15,460 nt of DNA from Candidatus Pacearchaeota archaeon (lineage in GTDB: Archaea; Nanoarchaeota; Nanoarchaeia; Pacearchaeales; GW2011-AR1): assembly GCA_002690445.1 (NCBI GenBank), contig NZER01000490.1, positions 1-15,460 of the forward strand, written 5' to 3'. Position 1 is the stretch's first letter, and every line of letters begins with the position of its first letter. Below are positions 8,061-14,888 of this stretch, piece by piece. The notes beneath the pieces are model-generated. The model saw only the letters and a program-made list of their open reading frames with translations. It did no database searches and was not told the origin of the DNA. Made by a program: the position numbers and the translations under genes.

Positions 8061-8090
8061 ACCTCACGGGTGCCTCGTGTCCCGTGGGGT
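8061..8090 (-). promoter_or_regulatory. Hairpin covering the capsid ribosome-binding site
   Basis: In minus-strand RNA the segment ACCCCACGGG (8090-8081) can pair with CCCGUGAGGU (8070-8061) in nine of ten positions (one C-A mismatch) around a ten-base loop. The 3' arm contains the whole GAGGU ribosome-binding site of the capsid gene. If it forms, it would lower initiation unless ribosomes, a protein or another RNA opened it. Seen as a pairing by eye; function is inferred. Confidence 0.4.
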
Positions 8091-8127
8091 CTGTCCGGCT
8101 CGCGTGGTGCGTATTGTCAGGCCGGGA

Positions 8128-8147
8128 CAGGTCTAATATCAGACCTG
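8128..8147 (-). promoter_or_regulatory. Perfect 7-bp inverted repeat upstream of capsid gene
   Basis: CAGGTCT and AGACCTG flank a six-base AT-rich centre (AATATC on the plus strand). The palindrome could be an RNA stem-loop or a binding site for a dimeric regulator. No U run follows it on either strand, so an intrinsic terminator is unlikely. Confidence 0.4.
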
Positions 8148-8178
8148 CAGGGTGGGGCGGTTTAATTGTGGTGTGGGC

Positions 8179-9114
8179 CTATTCGCCCTTCTGCCTCGCG
8201 ATGTCTTCGCGGATGATCCGCGCTGCTTCTGTCATCTCCTCATCCTCGGTCATAAGGCGTTGCTCTTTTGCAGCTTCGCCCTCCATTTCTGAGGAAAGAG
8301 TCTGGGGCTTTTGTCCGGGGGCCGCGGGGGGGATATCTTTTTTGGCCGGTGTATTTGTCGGACTTCCCAAAAGCTTCTGTATTCGCTCTTTGTACGAAGG
8401 TACCTTAACGAGGCGCTCAAGTCCAGCGAACACGTTTTGTGTGTATTCCTCTTCGACCTGGGCAAGGATGGCTGGCATGTCCGCTTGCATCCTCGTCCGC
8501 TGCTCGAAGTCGGATGCTCGGCGCCGGACCTCGTCCATGGCGGCCGGCCCGATGGTCTCCACCAGGGCATATTTTTCCGGGTCCGCCTGCACCATCTGTC
8601 CCAACTCGGCGTGAGCGCGGTGGCGCGATGTCTCCTCCTGCATGGCCTGCATCTGCTGGAGCATGGGGGCCATGGCGGCCTGAACAGCGGCCTGGACGTT
8701 GTCTTGCTCGGTGGGCTCCTTCTCCACGCCCATATATTGCTCTGCGAGTTTGCCCGGATCGATGCCGAGGCGCCTGGCGGCTTCGGCCGGGTTCTCTCCG
8801 GCAAGCCCTCGGATCTCCTCCCACTGGGCCGCTTGCTCCTCGCGAACCTTCAGCGCCGCCTCGCGCTCGATGAGCTGGCGGTCACGGGTCGCGGCGTCTG
8901 CCTCTTGGCGGGCGTTGAGGTCCTCGGCGGGGGCCTCCTCCAGCTCGGTGACGGGCTCGGGCTTCGCTTCCTCCGCGGCATCGGCCTCCCCTTCCTCCAC
9001 CGGGGTTAGAGTGGGGCCACCGGGGGCATCGGAGAAGCCGGCGTGCTCCTGGGCCTCCTCGGCGTTGCAGAGGATGGGGTCACGCATCAACAGGCTATTC
9101 ACAAAGTCTTCCAC
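8179..9114 (-). CDS. Capsid scaffolding protein (311 aa)
   Basis: The protein is very rich in Glu, Ala and Gln, has a single Cys and no catalytic motif, and is predicted mostly helical: an acidic N-terminal third (EEGEADAAEEAKPEPVTELE), a likely coiled coil with ATRDRQLIEREAALKVREEQ, a Met/Gln-rich helix (QAAMAPMLQQMQAMQ) and a C-terminal helix (MTEAARIIREDIARQKGE). This composition, and the place between portal and capsid genes, is the standard picture of a scaffold that guides procapsid assembly and then leaves the shell. The start is a GTG at 9114 with AGGTGAT just upstream, eight bases after the portal stop. A later ATG at residue 10 (9087) is an alternative start. P22 scaffold is about the same length (303 residues). 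No protease domain is seen fused to it. Confidence 0.8.
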   Translation of the reverse strand: MEDFVNSLLMRDPILCNAEEAQEHAGFSDAPGGPTLTPVEEGEADAAEEAKPEPVTELEEAPAEDLNARQEADAATRDRQLIEREAALKVREEQAAQWEEIRGLAGENPAEAARRLGIDPGKLAEQYMGVEKEPTEQDNVQAAVQAAMAPMLQQMQAMQEETSRHRAHAELGQMVQADPEKYALVETIGPAAMDEVRRRASDFEQRTRMQADMPAILAQVEEEYTQNVFAGLERLVKVPSYKERIQKLLGSPTNTPAKKDIPPAAPGQKPQTLSSEMEGEAAKEQRLMTEDEEMTEAARIIREDIARQKGE

Positions 9115-9121
9115 ATATCAC

Positions 9122-11086
9122 CTATTCCAGGGCCATCCCTGGGGCTGGGGGTTCGAGTTGCTCGGGCGCAGGTCCCATTTCCATCGGGCCGGGGCCGCCG
9201 GGGGGCGGGGGAGGCTGCGCGGCTGCCATGGCCTCGGCCTCCATCTGCGCCTCTGCCGCGGCCGCGTCGTCCACCTGCTTTTTGGCGGAATTGAGATAGT
9301 TGATCATGAGGGCCAGGCGCTCGTCAGGGGCGCCGTCCTGCCGGGCGCGCAGAAGGGCCGATACTACCCGGGCCTGGGCAAGCTGGAGGTTCTGAAACGG
9401 GCTCGGGCTCTGGGCCTTGCCGTTATCCAACATCTCCTCCACCTGCCGGTCGATGTCCTCCAGCGCCGCGGTCTCCAGGCTCGTGAACTGATCAAGGTCT
9501 GGCATCTGGATGAGTTGAAATGCCTTGGCCTGGCTGTCAGGTGACGAGGGGTCTCCCAACAGGCCAGCGTTTAGCATGTCCATCACTGTTCCCAGGCGAC
9601 CGGTGATGGTGTGCGGCAAGTAGCTGGCAGGCTGCACCTCGAGCTCCGCTGCCTGCAGGTCCAGGTCGATGTCAGCCCAGACGATCTCCTCGAATCCGTC
9701 CGAGACCCTGTAGCGGGAGACGTATCCCGCCGCTGGCTCTGCGCCCTCCTCGACCTCTTGGGCGCGCATTTGCTCGTCGATCATCTTGCAGCAGTCCACG
9801 GTAAGAACCGCGATCTGGACAAAAAAGTCCTCCCATTCCTGCGACAGCAGCATGTGCCGTCCCGTCTCGGTGTCCTGCATGGTCCGCATGGCGATCCCGC
9901 TCTCCACCTGGGCGGGCAACTTGCTGGCCGCTGACAGCATGCTCACGCCGGACTCCTCGTAAACCTTGCTGTACAGGTTCTCGATGGTCCGCACCACCTC
10001 AGAGCTGAGGCTGGGGGCCATCTCCACCACCGGCCTTTGGGACCCTTTGTTGAACTCCACCACGGTCCCGGTGATGTTCTTCAGGTGCCCCTTTACAATG
10101 CTGCCCTTCTCCACGTAGGTCTTGGCGTTGGCGTACAGGTTGAGCGCGTCTTGCACCCTCCCCAGCATTTTGTTGAGCTGCTTTTGCAGGGGGCGCTGGT
10201 CCTCCATCAAGCCGACTGGGTACCAGCCAAGGATCGGCTGCGTCCAGTCGAAGAAGGCGAAAGGGAACACTTCGATCTTCCAGGTCTCGCTCTGGAGGGT
10301 GTGGCCGTCGATGCAGATTACCCACTTGCCATCTTTGGCATCCGGGCCGCTCGGCAGGTGCCACGCCTCGGCCACCTCGACAATGTCTGTGATATTGAGC
10401 TCTCCGGGCTCCGCCTGGGGGCCTGAAAGCACGACCTTTCCGATCTGTGCATCAATGGCCTTGGCGTTCTCGGCGTCCGGGAAACGAGCCTTGAGGACCT
10501 CGGCGGGGTAATACCCGATCTGGTAGAGGGTCCTCGGCGGTGAGGTCAAGCATGCGTCCGGGTCCACGGCCAGCAGGCCAGGGAAAACGCGCTCGAACTT
10601 CACGCGGCCTCGATCTGGGAAAATCTTTAAGGCACCCTTGCCCAGGATCCCGGCGTCGTAGAAAACCGGGATGGCCTTTTTGTAGACCTTTCCCCGTGTC
10701 CACTCCCCTTGTACAGCCTTCTCCAGTTTCCGGGCCTCCCGGCGCAGCCCCCAGGCGTTGCTCCCCGCGGTGTTGGTGAGGAACCGGGGCTTGATCTTCT
10801 GGCCGGCCACACGAGACCCCAGAGTATGGATACAGTTGCTGGAGGGCTTGAGCACGAGTCGGGGTTCACCGCTGACCAGGCTCTTTACCTGCTGATCCAT
10901 GGGGACTCGGCTCCCGGGGGTCCACCCACTCACCGGCTTGTTGAGAAAGTCGCTGAGCAGCTCATTCCACCACGCATCCCGGGCCCCGATCTCGTCCTCC
11001 AGGTCGTGGAGCACATCGAACACGCCAACGTGCTGATCTTTCTTCTCCTGCCACCAGTGCTTTTTATTCGTTCCAGCGGGGCTCAT
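9122..11086 (-). CDS. Portal protein (654 aa)
   Basis: This is the likely dodecameric portal at the packaging vertex. It lies directly downstream of the terminase, with which it overlaps by 23 bases. The N-terminus contains WWQEKKDQHVGVFDVLHDLE and an early helical region; the central part has VPMDQQVKSLVSGEPRLVLK, then FPFAFFDWTQPILGWYPVG, then LMEDQRPLQKQLNKMLGRVQ (about 292-311), a helix typical of portal stems. After this come NLYSKVYEESGVSMLSAASK and a long helical crown (about 500-610). The C-terminus is a Pro/Gly/Met-rich tail (QPPPPPGGPGPMEMG). Length is close to P22 portal (725). I chose ATG 11086, not 11092, because GGAGG abuts the earlier ATG directly but lies six bases from the later one. 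The portal call rests on pattern, size and context. Confidence 0.85.
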   Translation of the reverse strand: MSPAGTNKKHWWQEKKDQHVGVFDVLHDLEDEIGARDAWWNELLSDFLNKPVSGWTPGSRVPMDQQVKSLVSGEPRLVLKPSSNCIHTLGSRVAGQKIKPRFLTNTAGSNAWGLRREARKLEKAVQGEWTRGKVYKKAIPVFYDAGILGKGALKIFPDRGRVKFERVFPGLLAVDPDACLTSPPRTLYQIGYYPAEVLKARFPDAENAKAIDAQIGKVVLSGPQAEPGELNITDIVEVAEAWHLPSGPDAKDGKWVICIDGHTLQSETWKIEVFPFAFFDWTQPILGWYPVGLMEDQRPLQKQLNKMLGRVQDALNLYANAKTYVEKGSIVKGHLKNITGTVVEFNKGSQRPVVEMAPSLSSEVVRTIENLYSKVYEESGVSMLSAASKLPAQVESGIAMRTMQDTETGRHMLLSQEWEDFFVQIAVLTVDCCKMIDEQMRAQEVEEGAEPAAGYVSRYRVSDGFEEIVWADIDLDLQAAELEVQPASYLPHTITGRLGTVMDMLNAGLLGDPSSPDSQAKAFQLIQMPDLDQFTSLETAALEDIDRQVEEMLDNGKAQSPSPFQNLQLAQARVVSALLRARQDGAPDERLALMINYLNSAKKQVDDAAAAEAQMEAEAMAAAQPPPPPGGPGPMEMGPAPEQLEPPAPGMALE

Positions 11087-12524
11087 TGTCATCCTCCATC
11101 TCGCTTTCTTCCAACGCGATCATTGCATCTTCGAGGCGCTTGTTGTGCTGCTCCCTCGTGAGGACGGTGTGAGGCTCCCACCCCGTCTCCGGCCTCATAT
11201 AGTGCCGCGCATGGCGGAAAATGTACAAGTGGGCGTCACAGGCGTTGTTTGGCAGCCCCTGGGCCTCCTCCTTGGTCCCATCGGGCTTGACGCGCCACAC
11301 CAGGTCTCCAATCTCCCGCACGTGCGGGGAGCTGGCAGGGTCCACCATTTGGCACTGTCCGGCGCGGTAGGCAGAGTTTTTGATCTGGATCCAATCAAAC
11401 TTACTGGACTTCTCCGCGGGCATGATCGGCAGTTCATGCGCACGGCGCAGCTCCTCAAAGTACGCCTTGCTCCCGGGGTCGCCCACTATCTCGATGTCGG
11501 GGTGGATCTCCATGTGTCCCCGGACGTGGCCCGCCAGCTCTGACATGGACGGCGCGTGAAACAACGTAGACTCCAGCTCAACAAATAGGGGTGTGTCCTC
11601 GCGCCACACGCACAGGCTGGAGGCCGCCGCGTCGTCGTGGCCGTAGTCCATCCCGAGGCCGTAGTGATCCCCGGGCTTCTGCTTCCACTCCCCACGATAG
11701 GTGTTTTTGTCCGCGTCCCAGGTATAGACCTGCTCTCCGGTGGTATGCACCCAGGCCCCGCGCTTGTTGCGGAGAAATTCCGGGTTTTTCTCCACATCCG
11801 GGTCCGCTGCCCTGGCGTCCGCGATCTCCTGGGCGAAGATGGCCGCCATATGGGGGTTCTGCTCCGTGGTCCAGCGGTGAACGCTCCAGCGCCCCGCGCC
11901 GGGGGCGAAGTCGGTTGGCGGGGGCCGGCGGCGCTGAAAGACCGTGCGCCAGTCAAAGCTCTTGGTCAGTTCGAAGAACAGGCCGCGGGTGAGGTACCCC
12001 GGGGTGCTCATGAGCCACACTTCGCCCTGGAGGTCGCTCACCGCGTCCAGGATGGCCCCGTTGAACAGTCGCAGCAGATCCACCCGGTAAAACGCCGCCT
12101 CGTCGATGTAGACGCGCAGGAGCTTGGTTCCATGGAGCTTGTCGTCCAGGCCGGGCTTGTCCACCCCGTATAGCTCCAGGACGCTCCCGTTGGGCAGTGT
12201 GGCCACAAGGTCCACCTCGTTGAAGTGGATGCCAAGATCGAACATCCGGTTGACCTGTTTGATAATGGGCCAACACCTGCGCTTGGCGTCCTTGCGGGCG
12301 AAGCCGAGGTAGAGGGACTGCGAAAACGGGTGATCCATTCCCTCCAGCACCCAGTCAATGACCGCAGTATAGGTCTTACCCGCCCTCCGGGTGGTCCATG
12401 CCACCTTGAATCGGCAGGGATCGTCCATGACCGCCTGTTGCTCGGGGAACGCGCTGGACTTGATGACCGCCCGGCGGCGCATCTCCCGCACCCGCAGCTC
12501 AAGCTGTGCCTGGGATAATCCCAT
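11064..12524 (-). CDS. Terminase large subunit (486 aa)
   Basis: This is the packaging motor and genome-cutting nuclease. Numbering from ATG 12524: a Walker-A-like loop TTRRAGKTYT (44-53), Walker B LLRVYIDEAAF (135-145, with D141-E142), and the coupling motif STPG (173-176). The C-terminal RNase-H-like nuclease shows three spaced acidic residues: D293 in GLGMDYGHDD, D349 in IVGDPGSK, and D430 in NNACDAHLY. ATPase and nuclease domains are both complete, and length is normal for the family. ATG 12524 has only a weak AGGT site; an in-frame GTG at 12569 would add 15 residues and reduce the upstream gap from 51 to 6 bases, so the start is uncertain. The portal gene follows directly. Which packaging class (headful or cohesive end) cannot be told from this view. 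Confidence 0.95.
   Translation of the reverse strand: MGLSQAQLELRVREMRRRAVIKSSAFPEQQAVMDDPCRFKVAWTTRRAGKTYTAVIDWVLEGMDHPFSQSLYLGFARKDAKRRCWPIIKQVNRMFDLGIHFNEVDLVATLPNGSVLELYGVDKPGLDDKLHGTKLLRVYIDEAAFYRVDLLRLFNGAILDAVSDLQGEVWLMSTPGYLTRGLFFELTKSFDWRTVFQRRRPPPTDFAPGAGRWSVHRWTTEQNPHMAAIFAQEIADARAADPDVEKNPEFLRNKRGAWVHTTGEQVYTWDADKNTYRGEWKQKPGDHYGLGMDYGHDDAAASSLCVWREDTPLFVELESTLFHAPSMSELAGHVRGHMEIHPDIEIVGDPGSKAYFEELRRAHELPIMPAEKSSKFDWIQIKNSAYRAGQCQMVDPASSPHVREIGDLVWRVKPDGTKEEAQGLPNNACDAHLYIFRHARHYMRPETGWEPHTVLTREQHNKRLEDAMIALEESEMEDDNEPRWNE
11093..11097 (-). promoter_or_regulatory. Ribosome-binding site deciding the portal start
   Basis: GGAGG reads on the minus strand directly before ATGACAATG. 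Spacing to the first ATG is zero and to the second is six, so the second ATG (11086) is the likely start. Confidence 0.7.
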
Positions 12525-12575
12525 GGCTACCTGGGCCAGCAGGCAAAATATGTTCTGGCGGCGGAGCACACCCCG

Positions 12576-12842
12576 CTACTTGGTCACAACTGGCTTTGCG
12601 GGTGCCTTCTTGGTCCGGGACTTGGACACGGGCACTGAGAGTCCCACGCACTTGATGTTGCTCGGCGGGTAGACGCGCACGATGGCCGCGGCGCCGTCTG
12701 CGTCCAGGACCGTTTCCTTGACCCCCAAGGGGTGCTCCTCAAGGATGTGGTTGCGATCCGCGGCGATGGTCGCCTGTCCGTCCATGCTGTGAACCGGTGC
12801 GATCCACTCGATCATCTCTTTTTTCTCTTTCTTCTCGGCCAA
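12576..12842 (-). CDS. Hypothetical protein with Lys-rich ends (88 aa)
   Basis: I do not recognise this protein. The likely start is TTG 12842, six bases after a GGAG in TAGGAG; ATG 12815 is an alternative that removes the Lys/Glu-rich leader (AEKKEKKE). The body (IEWIAPVHSMDGQATIAADR, then VKETVLDADGAAAIVRVYPP) looks like a small beta-rich domain with one Cys (CVGLSVPV), and the tail is basic (KSRTKKAPAKPVVTK). It overlaps the 3' end of the acetyltransferase-like gene by 104 bases in another frame and ends just before the terminase. Reading frame, ribosome-binding site and sensible composition support a real gene. The function is unknown. Confidence 0.65.
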   Translation of the reverse strand: MAEKKEKKEMIEWIAPVHSMDGQATIAADRNHILEEHPLGVKETVLDADGAAAIVRVYPPSNIKCVGLSVPVSKSRTKKAPAKPVVTK

Positions 12843-13263
12843 GGGGAACTCCTACCAGGTAAGGGTTGAACCGCAGAGACCATCGCTTCCGGTGGTAGTG
12901 CGTGGCCGCGGTGTTGTGTGTGTGAAAGACGGGCTCTTCGCCCAGGTCGGGGAACATGTGATCCATGAGGCGGCCGGCGGCGCCCTTCTCGCGCCAGTAG
13001 TTGCGGGTGTAGACCATGTGCAGGACCTGCAGCCCGTCGCGCACCTCTCCGCAGATCCAGCCGTGGACCTGGGCCGGGAAGCCGGGCTCGTGCTCCAGGA
13101 GCGGAGGGCTGCGCCGGATGATGGCTTTGATAAGGTTCTTGTGTGCTTGCCACTCCGGCCCGCTCATGTGCTTACAGGGGCGCACGGCGCGCACCTGGAG
13201 CTGCCAAGAGGAGAACACCAGGCGGATGTCCTCGGGCTCGTATGGGCGGATGGGTGGGCTCAT
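12739..13263 (-). CDS. GNAT-type acetyltransferase-like protein (174 aa)
   Basis: The first residues (IRPYEPEDIRLVFSSW) are typical of the opening strand and helix of GNAT N-acetyltransferases. A central strand QVLHMVYTRN is followed by YWREKGAAGRLMDHM (about 89-103), which fits the acetyl-CoA loop pattern R-x-x-G-x-A/G at R91, G94 and A96. A late strand (PVFHTHNTAATHYHRKRW) and aromatic segment (SLRFNPYLVGVPL, 129-141) complete the core. Residues 142-174 are charged, low-complexity and encoded in the overlap with the next gene, so they may be a dispensable tail or the result of a frame change. Substrate is unknown. It starts two bases after the GroES-like stop with no clear ribosome-binding site, implying coupling. 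Fold call is moderate; activity untested. Confidence 0.65.
   Translation of the reverse strand: MSPPIRPYEPEDIRLVFSSWQLQVRAVRPCKHMSGPEWQAHKNLIKAIIRRSPPLLEHEPGFPAQVHGWICGEVRDGLQVLHMVYTRNYWREKGAAGRLMDHMFPDLGEEPVFHTHNTAATHYHRKRWSLRFNPYLVGVPLGREEREKRDDRVDRTGSQHGRTGDHRRGSQPHP
12849..12854 (-). promoter_or_regulatory. Ribosome-binding site inside the acetyltransferase-like gene
   Basis: TAGGAG lies six bases before TTG 12842 (counted from GGAG) and within the upstream coding sequence. It supports independent initiation of the 88-residue protein at a rare start codon. Confidence 0.5.
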
Positions 13264-13265
13264 GC

Positions 13266-13658
13266 TCAGTTGGGCACCACAATGTCAGAGGGGCCGTCGC
13301 GCTTGTTGATTTCCTCGGTCTCCAGCGCGGACATGCCTTCCTCAAAGCGACTCTCGTCGAGTCCGTGGATCACTCCCTGGATGGCGCCCGAGCGCACCAC
13401 GCCCAGCGTCTCCCCGTTGACCCTCACCTCGTAGATGGGGAACTCCGGGAGCTGGCCCGGCAGGACGATGTCACCGGCCTTGGGTCCTGTCACCTCCGGG
13501 CCAACGGCCAGCACCCGGGCCTTGGGCAACTCGGCGCGGCCCGTGGGGATGTGCAGGCGCCCGCTCTGCGTCATCTCCTTGCGGATGGGGCGCAGGACCA
13601 TCCAGTCCCCCATGGGCTCGATGGTCGCGTTGATCTTCTTCCTGGGCTTGTTCTTCAT
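13266..13658 (-). CDS. GroES-like co-chaperonin (130 aa)
   Basis: The protein matches the GroES/Cpn10 barrel pattern: IEPMGDWMVLRPI (13-25) corresponds to the 'I-x-P-x-x-D-x-V' opening. EMTQSGRLHIPTG (28-40) fits the mobile loop that binds GroEL, with L35-H36-I37 in place of the usual Ile-Val-Leu, and ARVLAVGPEVTGPKAGDIVL (47-66) matches the 'G-x-V-x-A-V-G ... K-x-G-D-x-V' core. A C-terminal part of about 40 residues (EESRF-like acidic helix, 102-130) extends past a normal GroES (about 97). Phage examples such as T4 gp31 replace host GroES to fold the capsid protein, so a capsid role is plausible here; this is inference. GAGG lies eight bases before ATG 13658, which overlaps the upstream stop as ATGA. 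Confidence 0.75.
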   Translation of the reverse strand: MKNKPRKKINATIEPMGDWMVLRPIRKEMTQSGRLHIPTGRAELPKARVLAVGPEVTGPKAGDIVLPGQLPEFPIYEVRVNGETLGVVRSGAIQGVIHGLDESRFEEGMSALETEEINKRDGPSDIVVPN

Positions 13659-13861
13659 TCGATAATCCTCGACGGGTCCAGCAAACGCAGGGCCCTTCTC
13701 AACAGGTTGTCAACGATCCAGGAGCGCCAGCGCGCCACCGGGGGCTCGATGTTTGGGAAGCCTATCCCTTCCCGGAACACGCCGCGGTCGAGGCCGAAGT
13801 AGACCGGTGGAACATCCCGGCCTTCCGTGTACCAAATCTGGGTTCCGCGCGGGGGCTTCAT
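13655..13861 (-). CDS. Hypothetical protein (68 aa)
   Basis: I do not recognise this small basic protein. ATG 13861 overlaps the upstream stop as TAATG, and its own TGA overlaps the next ATG as ATGA, so it is held in a coupled chain, which argues for a real gene. The sequence is rich in aromatic and Arg residues: GTQIWYTEGRDVPPVYFG in the first half and ARWRSWIVDNLLRRALRLLD (43-62), probably an amphipathic helix, near the end. No Cys and no membrane span. Position between candidate small terminase and GroES-like genes gives no clear role. Confidence 0.7.
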   Translation of the reverse strand: MKPPRGTQIWYTEGRDVPPVYFGLDRGVFREGIGFPNIEPPVARWRSWIVDNLLRRALRLLDPSRIIE

Positions 13862-14220
13862 TATGGGCTTTCCTCTGCCAGCTCGGCACGCAGTTCTTTC
13901 TCTGTCATGGTGGAAACATCGTCATCGGCCTCGGTCTCCAGTCCTGGGGACAACTTCAAAATGGAGTTGAGCGCGCGCACCGCACCGGCGTAGTCCCCGC
14001 TTGCCAGGAGCCTTCGGTAACACTCCCTGTATGCCTCCCGCGCCCACGCCTTGGTTACGTCATCCGGGATGGATGCCGTCCGCTTGAGGTGATCGAACGC
14101 GGCGGCGAGTCGCTTGGCTGGGCTGGATATACCTTGCTCCCTCAGCAGCGCCACGATGTCAGGGGGTGTATTGCCTTCAACGATGAGTTTCAGAATATCC
14201 TGCCTTGTAACCTTGGCCAT
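13861..14220 (-). CDS. Candidate terminase small subunit (119 aa)
   Basis: Start ATG 14220 overlaps the upstream stop as TAATG, with GGGAG about eight bases upstream; an in-frame ATG at 14235 would add five residues read from the previous gene's end. The N-terminus TRQDILKLIVEGNTPPDIVA (5-24) continuing to LREQGIS looks like a DNA-binding helix-turn-helix. The second part (WAREAYRECYRRLLASGDYA, about 59-78, then VRALNSILKLSPGL) is a helical region with the 'G-D-Y/x-x-A-x-x-A-L-x-x-x-x-K-L' ending often seen in small terminases. The tail is acidic (TEADDDVSTMTEKELRAELA). Small terminases recognise the packaging site and regulate the large subunit. The call rests on this pattern and on lying upstream of the large terminase, though four genes intervene. 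A different small DNA-binding protein is possible. Confidence 0.55.
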   Translation of the reverse strand: MAKVTRQDILKLIVEGNTPPDIVALLREQGISSPAKRLAAAFDHLKRTASIPDDVTKAWAREAYRECYRRLLASGDYAGAVRALNSILKLSPGLETEADDDVSTMTEKELRAELAEESP

Positions 14221-14249
14221 TAGAGGCGCTCCCACTGCTTAACTTGCTC
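14216..14249 (-). repeat. Junction repeat, copy 2 (PLD-like gene end / next start)
   Basis: GAGCAA, nine bases, TGGGAG, six bases, TAATGGC. The same blocks in the same order, with twelve instead of nine bases in the first gap, occur at 14884-14920. The blocks encode E-Q...W-E near the stop and serve as ribosome-binding site and start of the next gene. Confidence 0.4.
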
Positions 14250-14888
14250 ATACGGGCTCTTGTCGATGTCGCTGGACCGCTGGGCCTTGAAGATGGAGTC
14301 CACAAATACGGACAAAAATTCGACCACGCGCTGGTCCTCCACAATGTTGAAGTCCTCGGTGCGCGGGTTCATGTTCAGGTTGGCCGATGTTCGGACGGCG
14401 ATGTTCCAGGCCGGGTTTGTGATCAGGTAAAACTTTGCGTGCGTCTTCGTGATGCGGATGGAATCGGTACCGAAGGCTTTACGAATCGCCTGGGCCTCCT
14501 TGGGCTCGCGGCGCTGAAAGCTGTAGTCCATGACCCACCGGCAGGACGTGATCATTCCCTTGGGGCCCCAGCTGGCGATGTCCTCCACGTCTGCGGCGCT
14601 GCAGGTCCATGTGGAGATAGTCAGATCGGCGGGGCCCGTCTGCTTGAGCACCGCGGCCAGCAGGAACCGGAGATCGAACTGGCCCTTTGTCAGGCCGTAG
14701 ATGTCGCAGTCGGGATAGATGTCCCCCACCGCATCCGTTGCCGTCTTCGCACGAAGGGCCAGCCGAAACTCCTTCTTTGGGTTCGTCTTGCCCCTGGTGG
14801 TGAACGGTATATCCAGCCGAGATGGATCAACCTCTTTTTTCCGCCCGTCTACCAGGAGCGGATTACCTGGTAACACTAATTGCGCCAT
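14220..14888 (-). CDS. PLD-like nuclease-family protein with one HxK motif (222 aa)
   Basis: A phospholipase-D-superfamily-like half is visible in the C-terminal part: THAKFYLITNPAWNIAVRTS (149-168) followed by ANLNMNPRTEDFN (169-181). H150 and K152 fit the H-x-K pair and SANLN the downstream G/S-x-x-N element. The Asp of classical H-x-K-x4-D is replaced by Thr157. Only one motif is present, as in dimeric PLD nucleases of the Nuc type. The first half (DIPFTTRGKTNPKKEFRLAL; LKQTGPADLTISTWTCSA) has the alternating strands and helices of the fold's first part. Start ATG 14888 overlaps the kinase-like stop as TAATG with TGGGAG upstream. Substrate is unknown; a nucleic-acid phosphodiester is most likely by family. 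The N-terminus resembles that of the neighbouring kinase-like protein. Confidence 0.65.
   Translation of the reverse strand: MAQLVLPGNPLLVDGRKKEVDPSRLDIPFTTRGKTNPKKEFRLALRAKTATDAVGDIYPDCDIYGLTKGQFDLRFLLAAVLKQTGPADLTISTWTCSAADVEDIASWGPKGMITSCRWVMDYSFQRREPKEAQAIRKAFGTDSIRITKTHAKFYLITNPAWNIAVRTSANLNMNPRTEDFNIVEDQRVVEFLSVFVDSIFKAQRSSDIDKSPYEQVKQWERL

Larger units (their letters stand above)
8054..8178 (-). other. Intergenic leader between scaffold and capsid genes
   Basis: This 125-base gap is the largest non-coding stretch in the window. It holds two stem-loops (8061-8090 and 8128-8147) and the capsid ribosome-binding site. I looked for bacterial -35/-10 pairs on the minus strand and found none convincing. 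It is therefore best read as an mRNA leader or processing region for capsid expression, though a phage-specific promoter cannot be ruled out. Confidence 0.5.

Noticed and set aside
9043..9544. Plus-strand frames across the portal/scaffold boundary
   Set aside because: Antisense to two well-supported genes and compositionally biased; no independent support.
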